64,000 nucleotides of DNA from the NCBI RefSeq assembly GCF_963966145.1, contig NC_091055.1, forward strand, positions 8,308,001-8,372,000, read 5' to 3'. Below, in pieces: positions 23,801-38,800 of the stretch. Position 1 is the stretch's first letter, and each line of letters opens with the position of its first letter. The notes under the pieces are model-generated. The model was not told the DNA's origin and made no database searches. It saw nothing but the letters and a program-made list of their open reading frames with translations. This DNA comes from Tenebrio molitor (lineage: Eukaryota; Arthropoda; Insecta; Coleoptera; Tenebrionidae). Position numbers and translations under genes: made by a program.

Positions 23801-26800
23801 AATCACACGTGTCAAAATGTCAACGATACGTTTAACAACTAAACATAAAGCACATACCGTACTAAGTTTTATTTCAACTGAAACGTCCAATATGTAGTGC
23901 TCGAAAAAATTATTCACTCATGCATATTCACTGCACGAAAGTGCATTCTGTGTTACAGAAGTGTTTATTATTTTTCGTGAAAATATTACCACTGACGGAA
24001 ATACAACCACAAGTAAGCATTTCCAGTTGCGGTAACAGCGACAATTGATCGACACAGATCGCAAATAAAAACCAGCAAAACATACATTTTAATTCCAACA
24101 ACCGAATTATATTAAGTCGTCGTAAAAATGTAACTTTAATTTCTGTATTGAAAATGAAGTTTCAATATTGCTGTATTATTTGTTTTCGTTTTAATCGTGA
24201 ATAATGATGCTTATAAACCATTTTCATCTATTCAAGATGGCCAGGGTACATTATTGAAGTTAATTAAAAACTTCGCTAATGATGAAAAAGATATTTAAAT
24301 TAAATGTGCTATAAAATCTGCAACGAATAATGAATACTAATTTCTTATCGCAAAAGTAAAGGGTGTCTAGAGTCTAATTGACCGTTTTGGATTATTCACC
24401 GGCTATTATATTTACAGCAGTGATTTAAGTGCTAAATTTAGAGCAGTCAATTTCTCTGGTAAATATTATTTCGTGGAAGTTTTTATTGTTGCAGAACGTG
24501 TATGAGCATTCGGGTATAAATTGCCAACTAGTCTTGTCAAAATAGATCAACGTGGATACTCCGTTACATTTTTCGTTTAGCGAACAATCAATTCTGTTTG
24601 AGCTTTACACTCAGCGTGACGTTATATTTGTTAGTTCTGAAGTAAATCAAATTTCGATTTAAATCGGAAAAGTAGATTAATCAGATGTAGTTAGAAATAA
24701 TTATGAGATGAACAATTTATTGGAAGATTGTTCAAAATTTATAAGGACTACGGAAGTGATTTATTCTCTGAATTGATGGTGATAAAATTTACCAAGTCGA
24801 GCGACTTGTTGAAAGTTGCAAATGAGCTTAATTATTAACTGCAACGATCCGTAGATTGAGGAAATTTTTTTTAGGTCTTTTTAAAGAAGATTTTATATAT
24901 TTTTTTTTATTTGCTCTTGTAAAGTTTAGTATTATTGAAGGAGCGGTCTTTCAATTTATAGTATCCTTTAATGGATTTCGTTAATTACTCAAAAGTAGAA
25001 ACAATAACGATATAAATGGCCGAGATTTATTATTTAATAAAAGAAATGTAAAACTGTAGAAAACGTTTGAAAGGGTGTATTGAGTATAAATTAAAATCAC
25101 ACTCCTTATCAAAAGTATTATTTCTTGACGAGGAAAAGAAATGTGTACTTTCGGTGTGGTCGGTTAGTCATAAAATGTTGAGGGTTGTTAACTAATTTAA
25201 AATAAAAATAAAACTATGAATTAATTTGAGAAAACACCAGTATTAATTAGTCGTATAAAGCTGGCAATGAGTGAGCTTTCTTTGAGTTTATTACAAACGG
25301 TTCTTGACGATTCTAACTACGATGGATTTAAAAGCAATTCAAGTGACATTAAATTCATGATGTTTACATTGTCCTCGCTAAAGCCGGGATAAATTTCTTC
25401 GAATGCTAGTGCACTTATATTGCTCTTTGAATACAAACATGCCCATAATGGAACCTTTAAATAATGGGTGAGCTGTTTCAGGTACCGGAAAATTCAAATA
25501 CGGTCCGGGCACTCAACAAAATTACAAATATTCCGTAAACGTAAGGTCGTTCTTTAACGGCACGAGCAAGAATGAGTCGAAGTTGCATGTGGAAGGGACG
25601 GTGTCCCTGAATTTCCTAACACCTTGCGACGGACTCTTGACCCTATCGGATCTTAAATTAAGTGAAAACCCTTCCGAGAACGGTCAGCAAACTCCACCGC
25701 ATGCCAACAGTCAAGAATTTTCAGATATGTTAAGCGAATACTCGCTCAGATTTGCCTTTAATGACGGAATTATCTCGGAGATATGTCCTCAAGAAGAAGA
25801 AAAAAATTGGGTTTTAAATTTCAAGAGAGGCGTCTTATCTATGCTCCATAATGCGATGAGACGGTTCGATCTGGACCACTCCACGATTGAAGAAGATGTC
25901 AGGGGCCAGTGCCCCACCAATTACGTCGTGCAAGGGGCCAAGGAAACCAGTCTCCTCATCCAGAAAACCAAGGACCTGAATGCCTGTCAAAATAGGGCCA
26001 AGCTGCACTCCATGGTGCAGTCCGTCCCTTACAACTTCCGGCCGGTAAGTTCAATTAAAAGGAGATAGTCTCAAATTCTTGACGCACCGTGTAAATTTAT
26101 TTTCTGATTCGGTCTTTACTAATTTACATACTTAATTGTGCAGATATAATCTTAAATGTGGTATTTCTTCGTCGTACCTCAAAACTTCCATCACTATTCA
26201 TACAGCTCGTCATGCGAATTCGCAACATCTTAATAAATCCTATCAAGGATTCATCTCTTCCCAACTTCGGGAAACAATGTTGTCATTAATTCTGGCAGTT
26301 GGGAAACTATCGGATCGGTTTTTGCTCAATCCGTTCGAAAAATATCGGTAAAACCAAAATATATTTTATTTTTTCGGAGGTGCTCGACTGTCGGTTTTTG
26401 AGATGGAATTTGTGGTATAATTCGTCGATTTCTGCAGCGCGATGACGAGGGTTATACGGTGATTGTTTCAGGAATTGCAGGAAGGGAAGAATTTGCTGAA
26501 GTCGTCGAGTAGATGCGAGATGTCGATCGATCACAACATCTACAACGAAATCACATGCGAGGAGTCTCACGTTTTACAGCCATTTTCTAATCAGGACGCA
26601 GGTGCCACCACCATTGTAGTGCAGAGATTGATTCTACTGAGTGAAAATGCCGAAACACTGGGAGAACAATTGGAGATATCCAGGAGGACCTCTCTACTTT
26701 TCGACCACGTTCCCTCCCCTAAGCCTACACACGACGAACTAAGAGCATCCAGGAATCTGATCAAGAAAATGTGCAAGCAGAGTACAGATGACGTTCAAAT

Positions 26801-29800
26801 AGAGTTCTCGGATTTATTCACCAAATTTATTCAAACCTTGCGGCTTCTTTCCTATCCCTCACTCTCGACTCTCTACGGACACGCTGGCGCGACCTGCCCT
26901 ACGGGAAAGTATGTTTGTTCTTCACGTAATTGTTAAACTAAATTCGTTCCATTTCCCCTAACTACCACCCCGACAAACATCATGCCTTCAACTACAAAAA
27001 AAAACCTCACTCTGCACCCCCTGACTCCATTATAAATTTATATACGAGAAAACAAAAATAGAATTTAGCACAATACATTTTTACGTCATTAATCAACATC
27101 GTGGTTATTTAAAACAAAATCTATGGCACACAATTTTTTTGCCATTTTTTTATTAATCTTATTTTTTTTATATTATTAATCGAGATTCGACATCCTTGTT
27201 GTTCCCTTTGCGAAGAAAATATAATATGTACTACTAAGACATCGCCATCGTCAATTTTAATTTTCCCGGCGCATCCACCATTGTTGCGACAACTAAATTT
27301 TTAATTTACCTGTTGGAGGCCTTGATTTGATAATTTTGCCGTTGGCTTTGTGACCACAAAATCATAAAACATTGTCTTTGAACTTCATCAGCTAACACAG
27401 ATGTCGACGTATTTATTTGGAATTTTTTCCGACGTTCCTCCCAGTTCTGCAAATCACAAATTGCCAATTTCCTTGTCGTGGAAAAAGTACTGAACGCTAG
27501 TTGAAATATTTTGTACAATATTAAAGCTGTTTCAGGCGGAAAACCACTGAGACAACGCTAATGGCATACATTAAAAAAAATCCATAGATTATATTATGTA
27601 TTTTACCATGAAAATAAAAGGAGCACGTCCATTTAAAAGTGTTTCGAAATAAAATCCGTTAAAGCGGGTCGGCTGTCGGCTCCACCAAATCAGCGAATGA
27701 AATGATTTTCTTTGTGATATTATTTAATCTCTGTACCAGTTCATTTTAGATGGTGGTTAATGCACATAATTCTTTTTACGTGCTTTAAATAATATATCGC
27801 ATTGTTAAAGTATTATATTTTTCGCGTAAATTACATATTACGTAATGTCACTAAAGTATTACCTTTCTGTGAATTCCTACTGTTCCCGAAATGGTTTAAT
27901 TAGTGTAATGAGTGTCGTTAACATTTTGTTTTTTTAAGGAAGCATGTATTGGACGCCTTGCCTTATGTGGGCAGTACAGCATCCGTAAATGTCATGAAGG
28001 ATATAATGTTGAGACGAGGAGTTACGGAAGAAACTACTAAAGAATGGATGATGTCGTTGGCGTTCATTCCAAGACCAGACGATGGTATGGTGGAGGCCGT
28101 GGCACAGCTCTTGCAGCAAAAACCTTTCGACGCAAACATCGCATTTAGCGTAACCGCTTTAACTCACACTTATTGTTCCCAACATTCCAATTGTATTGAA
28201 ACGGAGGCCGTAAGAGCGATCGTTAATAACATTGAAAAAGTAATTTTTGGAGTTTACAGCAAAAAGCAGTTCAACAGGCAAAATGTGGACAAAGTAGGGC
28301 ACAATCAACAGCGAAAGACGTTGCATAATTAATGTTTTCCAGATTGTAGTGGCTTTAAAATCTTTGGGAAATGTAGGAATATTCTCGGAAGATATCAAAA
28401 GTTATTTAGACAGTATCATCGAGGATAGTCAAATTGATGCAGCAATTCGAGTGGCTGCCGTGGAGGTTTATCGTCACTTACCCTGTGCGCAATTTCGCGA
28501 CTACTTCGAGGGTTTATTTAGAAACCAAGACGAAGACGTCGAAGTGCGTATTGCCTCTTACCTCCAAATAATGCGATGCCCCAATTATTTGATGATACGC
28601 ACTGTTAAACATAGTTTGGAAAACGAAGAAGTGAACCAAGGTGATGTGCGAGATTAGTCGGGTAATTCTGTTTAAATAATGTGTATTTCTTACAGTCGGC
28701 TCGTTTGTTTGGAGCCATTTAAATAATTTGATGAAATCCTCCATCCCCAGCAGAGTGGAAATACAGGGCCTGCTTTCCGATCTGAATCTGGTTAAGAAAT
28801 TCAGCAGCGACGTCCGAAAATTCTCGCACCACCGCGAAGGCTCGATATTTTTCGAGGAATACAATGTCGGAGCTAATTACGACGGAAATGTGATCTTCTC
28901 CCCGTCTTCGTACGTCCCCAAAACGGCGATGCTGAATTTGACGGTGGACGTTTTCGGCCAGTCGATAAATTTAATGGAGGTTTGTGCTATAATTGGGGTC
29001 GATCCGGGTGATTTTTCAATTTGCTCCAGGTGTACGGACGACTTGAGGGATTCGAGCATTATTTGGAGTCAATGTTTGGACCTAAAGGGCCATTAAACTC
29101 CGACAAACTGAAAGAGAAGATCTACTCAAAAGTACGTTTGAGTAGAAGTGCGTCGGAAAATGAAGTCTTGAAATCCGAGATCGATAGATTACCGAATGTT
29201 ATTGAAAAGTCCGCCAGCGAGCCCAAGGTATCTACAGACATCTGCGTCCTCCTAACAATAATATTAAATGACACGCTCTCTCATTTTACTAATCCTTATT
29301 AACTAGCAATAACATTCTTTACATATATTTTAAAAAAACTAAAACTAATGAATTAAGAAAGAGAAAAAATATTTACGGACGGAACACGTCTAACAAAATT
29401 TAAACAAGTGTCTTGAACGAGTGGAAGTGAAAATTTCCAGAGATACCAAACTGATAAATTGTTGATTGAGAAAAATTGTTTTTTTTTTTAAAAGGCTTTC
29501 GTTCTGGATTTAAAGTAAAATTGATGACGATTGTCATTTTAGGCACTAATAATAATCCATTTGAGCTCTTAAATAATTATTAAATCATATGTAACTATAA
29601 TGTGTGTGAAAATTAGAAAAATGAAAGCAAAAATGGCGGTGATAGATTTTAAATAAGATTGTATCATTAAAACTTTGTGATCGTAGCAGCCAAAAAAAAA
29701 ATGTGAGAAAGTAAGGTTAGGATTAGGAAGTTGTTTGTTGTCGTTTCACATAAACATGTGTACAGCCGTGGTTCAAGTTACAACTAAATACCGTGTCTTG

Positions 29801-32800
29801 AAATAAATTCGGTATTAGAGTAGGCTATGATTTATACAGTGAGCGGCAAAAGTATTAACGGTTGGTAGACTGTTTGGCACTGACAGTTGTCAATAATTTT
29901 GTCACGATCAGAATAAACACGTGTATGCATGTTGCCAACTTCATAATAAAATAACAGCCTACTCTAATTCCAAATTTATTTGAAGGCACGGTACCTACCA
30001 AGAATCCGTCAATAAATTAACGTCAAAAATAAGTTGCAAAGGTTGAGGTTTCATTTATGTCAATACGTATCAAGGGTGAATACCAAAGTTTTAATTTTTT
30101 ACCGACTAAAATTACTTGCATTAAAATCTTCACATGGATTAACTTTAGATGCCTTCAGAATCTATAAATAGCAGAAGATATACGGTTTCATCTTCTAAGG
30201 CTGACTCATTCACAAATTTTCTTAATCACATGATATTATTAATTACCCGGACTGAACACAGTTTTTTAATGTATTATAAAAAAAATGTGTTATTTTGACA
30301 CGAAGTTTATTAGACGACAAAATTATCACTGAGGTGCAGATGAAGGTAATACAATAGACATCAAACTAACAAACAACACTGTTAGCATGAGAACGAAGAC
30401 TAAAATGAGAACAGAAATATGTTACATCCATTATGTACGCATCCACGTCGCGGATTTAACAAAACCGAGCTGATACAGCTTTTGTCTTTTGTAAAAAAGA
30501 AATACTTGAAATGTCGAGATGTTCAAGTCATTTTTTTTATAATATTTTAAACGAATATTATTCTGGACGTTTCGACAGATGTCAGGTAAAGTGACGAAGC
30601 AAAAATTCTTCGTGAGCAAACAAATTTTCTTTTGTACGTAGTAACAATTGTAAAGTTATTATAAAAATGAGAAAAAAAGGTGGTGCTAGATTTGATGTTT
30701 GAGTTGCGTAAGCCCGATAGTGACGTCCAAATTTTGTAGTGACGTGTCGTGCAGCACTCGCACCCTAAATTTGCGTGAAATAGATATGAGGAAAGCAGAC
30801 GATGTGAAAACCGATTTAATAATAATTGTTACAACAGGTGTCTTTGGGCCTCAAAGTTTTCGGCAATGAGTTGAAGTACGCCACGTTCGACGGGGACAAG
30901 GAGATAAGGGCGGCCTTGCAAACCCTCAACCCCGTAGATCACTTAAAGCGAATTCTCTCTGGGAAAGTAAGTATTTAGCGGTTCGGTTCAAGCAACCCGG
31001 CCACGACAGCTCATTTAATTACTTTCATTACAGGAAATCAATTACAACAAAGCGGCAATGTTTCTGGATAGCAACTACGTCGTGCCTAGCGGGGCCGGAT
31101 TGCCCATATCCCTGAACGCCCTAGGGACCGCCTCAATAAACCTGAAATTATTTGGCTCCTTACATGCTCCCAATTTCAGCAAGACCAAAGAGTTAGACCT
31201 CAAAGCCGACATCAGACCCAGCATATCTTTAGATTTAACAGGTGTGATGACAGTCGATGCTTTTTACGCCACCACCGGCATCAAACTGAAGTCGAGCATG
31301 TACACTTCGAGCGCAATCGACGGTAATATCAAAATACGCGGCTTTAAACTCGTCAGTGTTAAATTCAGCATCCCACGGCAGACATCTGAAATATTTGGGG
31401 CCAAGTACGTGGAATTATTTCCGAAAAATCCCTTACTAAATAAAATTTTACAGATCCGAACTTATAGTGATGAAACATGAGGTCGAACAGCTGCAGAGTG
31501 GCCTCTCCGACAACCTCGTTTCCAAGTCGATCTGCTCTTGGCCGGCTGTAGACAAGACTGTCGGTCTTAAGCTCTGTGGAGAATATCATTTTATAAACGT
31601 GACTAAAATAAATAAAGCACCCTACTTTGTTTTAGCGGGTCCTTCTGGGCTCAGATTGTTTCTTGAAAAATCCGATCCGACCGCTAAAACTTATTTATTT
31701 GAATACAAGTGGACCGACAAGAAAGATTTGACCGTAGTCTCCCTGACCTTCGATACACCCGGCTCTTCTGTAGGTCGACTTTTAGCCGCTAATTTCACAG
31801 TCGACAAGCAAAGCCAAAATCTGACCCTTTTCCTGCAATCCACGGCCGGAACAGTCCTGGCACGAGGGAGATACAAAAACACCCACAAAGAAAAGTATCT
31901 ACAATTGGCCCTCACTATCAACGAGAAAAAACATTTTGACTTGAATCTCTCCCTGATTCGACGAGACAGCACACACGGATTCATCTACTTCCCCAAAATA
32001 TACTTGGGCATCAATGGAGAGCGAGTGCTCGAGCTCCAAGGTTCGACATTCAAATTTTTAACGAACGTTCCACCCGATTATCGTGAAACTTTTGCGAGAC
32101 GGAGTCTCTACAAAATATTTTTAAACACTCTCGATTTCTCGACGCCCTTAAACTCGTACAATTTTTAATTAGTCTGGCCCGATTTCCCTCCCCCACATCT
32201 CTGGATCGCTCAAACACGAAGTCGACTCGCTAAATCAGAAATAATGTAGAAATTTGCGTTAACAGTTATTCCGTGCACAAACGTAACAGCCAAGAATCGG
32301 TATTACGCCAATCAAATTAACGATGTTTTGCTCTTCTTTCGAAACCGCTGCGCTGCGGTTTATTGAAACTTTAATACTTTCAGTCTGAACCAATTTATTT
32401 GTAGTTAAACGTCCCACATTTAAATTTCGTTCGAACCGATCATGCCACGTACGGTATTAAAACGGATTGTATTGCGTTTATAGGAATATAATGGATTTAC
32501 GGAATTACAACACTAACAAAAATGAAAAAACAACTCGGTCGACGAGTTAAATTGAGTAAAGGGTGCATTTTGCGCGGGACACCCGATATGTTGAATTTAG
32601 CGGGAGTTTTTAACTCGATTAATTTCAGGAACATTAAAGTTGGTTAGTAAGAGGGGAACATCGCAATACGACGTGGACCTGAAATTTCAGACTAAGCGTT
32701 TGACCTCAAAGCTGTTCGGTTATATATCAAGAACGGAGTCTTCGGTGGCTGCAAATTTGAAGTTAGATTACAAATTCGCTTTGACAAAAGAACAGCGAGT

Positions 32801-35800
32801 TATGTTCGCATGCTCGCTGTCTAAACGATCGCCGAAAAATCTTCTCGATATTAGAGGAACTTGCAGTCTCTTCAGCACTTCTTATCCGAACTTTAACTTC
32901 GATGCAAACTTTAAATTTCAGGTACTCTCGTTATATATTTCAATTCGAAATTGAAGTGTTTCGTTTTTAGAAGGGCGTCGCCGGTCATATTGAGTCGAAA
33001 TTCGACTTGACTTCGAGCCCATTAGAGAAAAACCATCCGGACGTGGAGCTACACAAACTCAGACTGGAGTGGTTGATTTCTTATAAATCATTACCCGACG
33101 GTACTCGAACTTTTAACACGATTTTGTCCGTTAGCAAACAATCGGCAGGTCTGAACTTGAGGGGGCAATTCACCTGCGAGATGAAGAGTTCCAACGTCGA
33201 CATTTTGACGGTCATCAAATATGGGAACGATAAAGAGGTCTCGGTTTCGGTGTTCTGGTCGCACCCTCGGACGCAGCTAGAACAGATGGAAGGGCGAATT
33301 AATATAACGGTTCCATCATTTACTCCAATGATCTTGCAGGGAAAGTTGCAGGAAAAAGTCGCCTCCGAGTATATTGTAAGTTTTCACATTAATTATTTTT
33401 GTGTCTCGAAAAGAAGACTTCAGTGCGAAAGTTTCTGATATAAGTAAAGTAGAGTTTCCCAAGGGAGCAAGTAATAGATCGTTTGTTCGAGTTGGTTGCT
33501 AGTTAGGATATGATACGATTTAAAACATCGCCTTTGCTAATGGACTGGCACATTACGCATTATCATAATTGCCTTATTTTGGATTTCATTTTTAGGTGGA
33601 GGTGAGCGGGACTTGGTTCAGTGGCCACAGCGCTTTGGCTCGTGGATTTTACCAAGACAAGAGTACAGCCAGGTCTCTAAATCATCACTTGAAACTCCTC
33701 CTCAAATCTCCCAGTTTTAAGGACATCACCACGAATTTACAACTTTACCGTGACGATAACGAATTCAAGATTGATTTCAAGGTAAAGAAAATTCACCGAA
33801 ATCGTGAAAAACTGCCAAAAAACTTGAAACCGGTTAAACCTAACAAAAAACCGGTTCAAAACCATCCCGTCCAAACAAGTTTTCTGGTTTTAACCAAACC
33901 GGCCGACAGAAAATTCCTACAACTTTTGCTGCGTAATATACGAGTATACGAGTATGTTAACTTCACCTGACGTTTTCTCGTTATTTAGTTGTCTAAAAAT
34001 CGACCCCGAATAAAGACAAAGCTAGTGTTTCTGTACTTAACTTAGATTATTTGGGACATGTTTCAGGCAGATCATGACAGAAATAATTACTGTCTCTACC
34101 TCAAACACACCGTTGTCTCACCTCAAGAAACTACGACCCAGGTCAAACTGAAATACAAAGCCAAGCGCTACTCAATGTTCAGCTCTGTTTACTTTGGGGA
34201 TCATCGGCGACTTTCCCTCGAATTCCACATTGACCAGTAAGTTTGAATTAATTCACCCGTAACACGGTTTATAATCAATACCTTTATGAATGCCAGGCTT
34301 CGGGACATTCACTTTGCAGCTTGGGAATATAATAAGGAAACATCCAAAGCTGCAGGTTTAGAACTGAAATGGGATGCCAACCGCGACAACAACCAAAAAC
34401 TCGTGGTTACTGGCAACTTTACTAAGCTTGCGTCTTTCAATTATAAAGCGAATCTTCTTATATATTATCCCGGAAGGACGATTGCGGCTGATTTTGATTT
34501 TCTGTTGCAAAGTGAGAATTCGCTCTAATTTACCTTCCGATTCTCTTCTATTTGTTCTATTATTAGGTGGCCACTTTGGCACCCGCGCTCGATTATCCTG
34601 GGCCGATCGACAGTCATTTGCAGTCCTACTTCAGGTTGATTACAATATGGATCGACAAACGTACGTTCGAATTAAATCTGACATCGATACGCCTTTCGAC
34701 GGATGGCAAAGAACTTTGATCAGTGGAGGGTAATAACTTTTAATTTCATCACCACTCTCTGTACCGAAAACGTCAACGTTTCAGTTACTATCACAGCGCC
34801 AACATGTACGCCATCAACGGCAGTATATCTTGGAAACACGATGAGTACGTCGTTTTAAATTTATTTGAGGATTATTCGATAAGTGAAACCGCATTTGAAT
34901 GCGAATTGAACAGTTCGCTAACAAGCACACTCAAAAATATACCGACTCTCAGCGCCTATATAAATCACAACCAAAATAACTCCAAGGTGGACACCATCCT
35001 TAAGCTAATGGTACTCAATTATTCACTTGTACTGATCCATTCATGCCTTACTTCCATTTCCTTCTGCGCTCGCTCTAAAAGGAGTTTCGCATCAGCATCT
35101 TGTGATTTATTGTCGCAACAATAAACATGTAAAAGACATTTTATCACAATACTCTGAATTAAATTACCATCGTGTTTAGGTCGCAAACAACGTTGCAATC
35201 ACTTTACAGATCAACCGTATTTTTGCTAGAATGCATCTGCCGTAGATATCATGTCTCAAAGCGTTCTGACTCACTTTTCGGAGATATCAAAGTCATTTAC
35301 TTTAACGTCGAAATACAATGAAACTCACTTTCAGAGTGTTTTTTTTTTTGCAAAACTTGTTGGTCCGTGGTTGGATATTAAATTGTTGGGGCGATTTAAT
35401 TTTTCAGTATGCCCCGGAGCAGATGATTGATATCAAGAGTAATTGGAAAATCAATAGAAATAATCACTACACAAATTTAACGGGTGCCGTAATGGCGACA
35501 ACTCCATTCAGTGTTTGCAACAAGGGTTATCTGATTAGTAAAATTTATTATACCAAAACCAAATATATAAGGGGAATAGCAAATCTCGATTTAGATCATA
35601 AAAAGTTCACAGCTAGTTTCGAAGGTAAATGTTTGATATTTGTGTTCGTCGTTTTAATTAAATGTTCCAAATCGCAGGCAATTTGCGCAAATTAACAAAT
35701 AGCATGATTGTTTGTAATGTGACGACGCCGATAGAAAAGTACAAAAACATGGTGGGACGTTTTGGTTTTTCTGAAGAACGCCGTCACTTGGTTGCCCAAA

Positions 35801-38800
35801 TTTCATATCCCTCGGGTAAACTGGGGTTGGAAATTCTCTTAGAGGTGGAGGCTATAACGAATTTCGACGTAAAATTGAGTCTGGCCACTCCAATATCGTT
35901 TTTGCGCGAGATTTTTGTCGTGGGAAAACTGAAACCGGATAGGGTGAGAGTTTTGTTTTGCGGTGGAAGTTGCTAATTTCAATTTGATCTTTTAGGCTGA
36001 TTTCCGAACAGGGTGGAACTCGATGATATTGGGATTCACTGGAGTCTGGCATTATGTAAATGTCATAGACTTCGAATACTCATATAAGATTTACACTCCT
36101 ATCGAAGGGTTTGAAGAAAATGGTATCGTCTCTAAACTCATATTCAAAGAAGGCTTAGACTTTGAAGTTTCCATCAAGCTATCCCAACATAAGGTTTGTA
36201 TATATGTGTTACGGAATACCAATCTTTCATCTATAGAGCGACAGGATTTATAATTCACCTAGATTGAGTAATGCTCGGATATCCTGTGCTGTTTTGAGAA
36301 GCATCCATTCGCAAAGTTTGGCGGTGTCGCTTATCGATCGACCGCGTTTAAAGTGAAAGCTGCAATCTGAGTCCGAGATCTTGGCCTGCCAAAGCCGCTA
36401 TTTTACTGCCGAATGCCGCCGCCGCCGAAGTCACGTGTAATACATCTCATTACGGTTATCGCTACGATCTGGCACATCTTTACGCACCCCACTGTCTATT
36501 CACACCATCTAATAAGCAAATACCGATATATCACCCGCTTCTACTTTTGACATTTCATCATTTACACCATCCGACCGGCAGAACCAGATCGACAAAAATT
36601 ATTCAATCGTCACATTCAGAAAATCGATTTCAAAGTAATGAATAAAACCAATGACGGTTTCTTTCAACGTAACTCAAGTCACACAGAACCTTCACGAGAA
36701 AATTTAAACGACGGCAGGTCACCTTTTCAATGATAATATGTAATTAACGTGATTGAAACAAATCTTCGACGCCTCACAGGTGCATTTCAACAAAAGCGAT
36801 CTTCAGTGTAGTACATATATTGTAAAATAGAAAACTTAGTCGTCTTAGACTCTACATTTTTCAATTTTTGATTTAAAATACAGGGTGTTTCTGAAATAAG
36901 TACATTAATTTTAACTGGTAATAGAACTCATCAAAAGGAACAACTTTTCTCTTTGCCATTTTGACGAAAAACGTTGCGTAATGGCTTAAAAAAATAGGAA
37001 AAATTTTCCTAAAACCGTTCATATCTCCAAAACTAAGCTACCTAAAAACCTGAAACAACCAGATTCTTACGAACTGGATTTTTGCTATACGGGTAGATTT
37101 CTTTGAATTTCGATTTCTGCGATAAAATACGTTTTCTGGATGAAAATGGACGTTTTTTTCATATTAGCGCTGATCTCAATTAGCCATTGCAGTATTTAGT
37201 GGCGTAGGGCTATTTTAGTGAAAAATCTCTCCAATTTTTTTTTGTTGTTCCTTTTGACGAGTTCTATTACCGGTTAAAATTAATGTACTTATTTCTGTTA
37301 CACGTTGTATTTATAATATTTATTCAGGTCCATCATAAAAGACGAATATCTACCGATCTATCTAAGTTGGAAGGGTCATAAACAGTTTCAATACAGTAAC
37401 GTTTCGATAATCGGAATCCTCTATAATTCGGATTCTTCGGTAATTGCGACTGAATTTTTTGCATTTGCATGCATTTTAGAGATCTAAATTTTATAATTTG
37501 TGTGAGCAAAGCGGTGTAAAACAAAGTGCTAAAATAGCTGATCGAAAAAGAATCTGTCAAGTAAAAATTACAGTTATTTAAAAATAATTTCTACGTGTAT
37601 ATATTATTTACATAAATACAAATGATTTGTTACAATAATTGAGAAATGATTATATATTTTCTATTTCAACAAACACTAATAATAATCGATAACGTATTTT
37701 CACGCATTTTGACTTTTAAATATAACACGTTTGGATATTCCGGACCGCCTGTGTTTGTATTATCGAGACACTACTCTCATAATGTTCGATCCTGTAATTA
37801 GTGGAGCTATTAAATTTCAATCGAACTGTGCCTTAAAATTGGTGTATTTTCGTCTTAAACTCCCGAAGCGGCTAGTAGAGCACAAGTAAAAAATATATTA
37901 AAAAAGAACTTAGCGTGTTCGTCTAGCTCTCTTCCAGTTCAAGCGTTCTTCTTGACCCAACACGATGCTTCGAGTTACAGTTCGACCACTAACGGTTTAC
38001 GAGTGCTGATCTTTGCAGGATGTTTTTTTCTCTATTTTTAAAATAAAATAAAAAATAACGGTTTGAGATATGTAAAGGGTTGAACGCACTAAGTTTTAAA
38101 ATATTCTCTGGGATATTAATTTTTAAATGACTCAAATTTCGCCACTCATCCTCGCCAGGCGAAGATGTACGTTTATTGGAGTTAGTAGAATGTAACTGAC
38201 GTATCTTCTTGGCGAAATAAGATATCGTAGTGTAAATTAAGATAATGTGTGACGTGATTTGTGTCAATTAAATACATATTAGTCTTTTCGAATACGAGCC
38301 GTCACTGAATAAATTTCACTGTTGATGTACGTACTACAGGTATGTGCTTTGTTTAAACTCAAACGTGAAAATTTTAGAGAGCCGGTCCTGTGCACCGTTT
38401 TTCGAGAAGAACCGTGCCTCGATCTAGCTAGCGATGTAAACGAAGCGACTTTTTATCAACCTTTCCCGTTTCAAACATTTATAGGTTTTGCGGCAATATT
38501 GTGTATTTTCAGTTAGGAGTGGCTGTTCTCTGTAAACCTAAACCAAAGCTCCTGAAAGAGATGGGAATCAAGGCGCGAGATATTTATGAGGGAAGGTTAG
38601 AAGGTCGCACTTGGCCAGAACACAAAAATGAAGACGATCAGGAAGAGGACGATAGTCTTAATTGGACTGGTAGCATCAAAATCGATGCCATTATTTATCC
38701 CACGATGGAAGGAACGCTAGATATTGATCAAGAAGGACCAACGTACATATTGGACGCCACATTATCCCTTCCACATGGTAACGCCACCCTGAACGACGTG

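Noticed and set aside
28514..28864. Long reverse-strand frame over exons 6-7.
   Set aside because: It lies antisense to strongly supported exons and has no domain.
33782..33970. Open frame continuing past exon 14.
   Set aside because: Lys/Asn/Pro-rich with no strand pattern; a good donor and a phase 0 acceptor at exon 15 explain it as intron.
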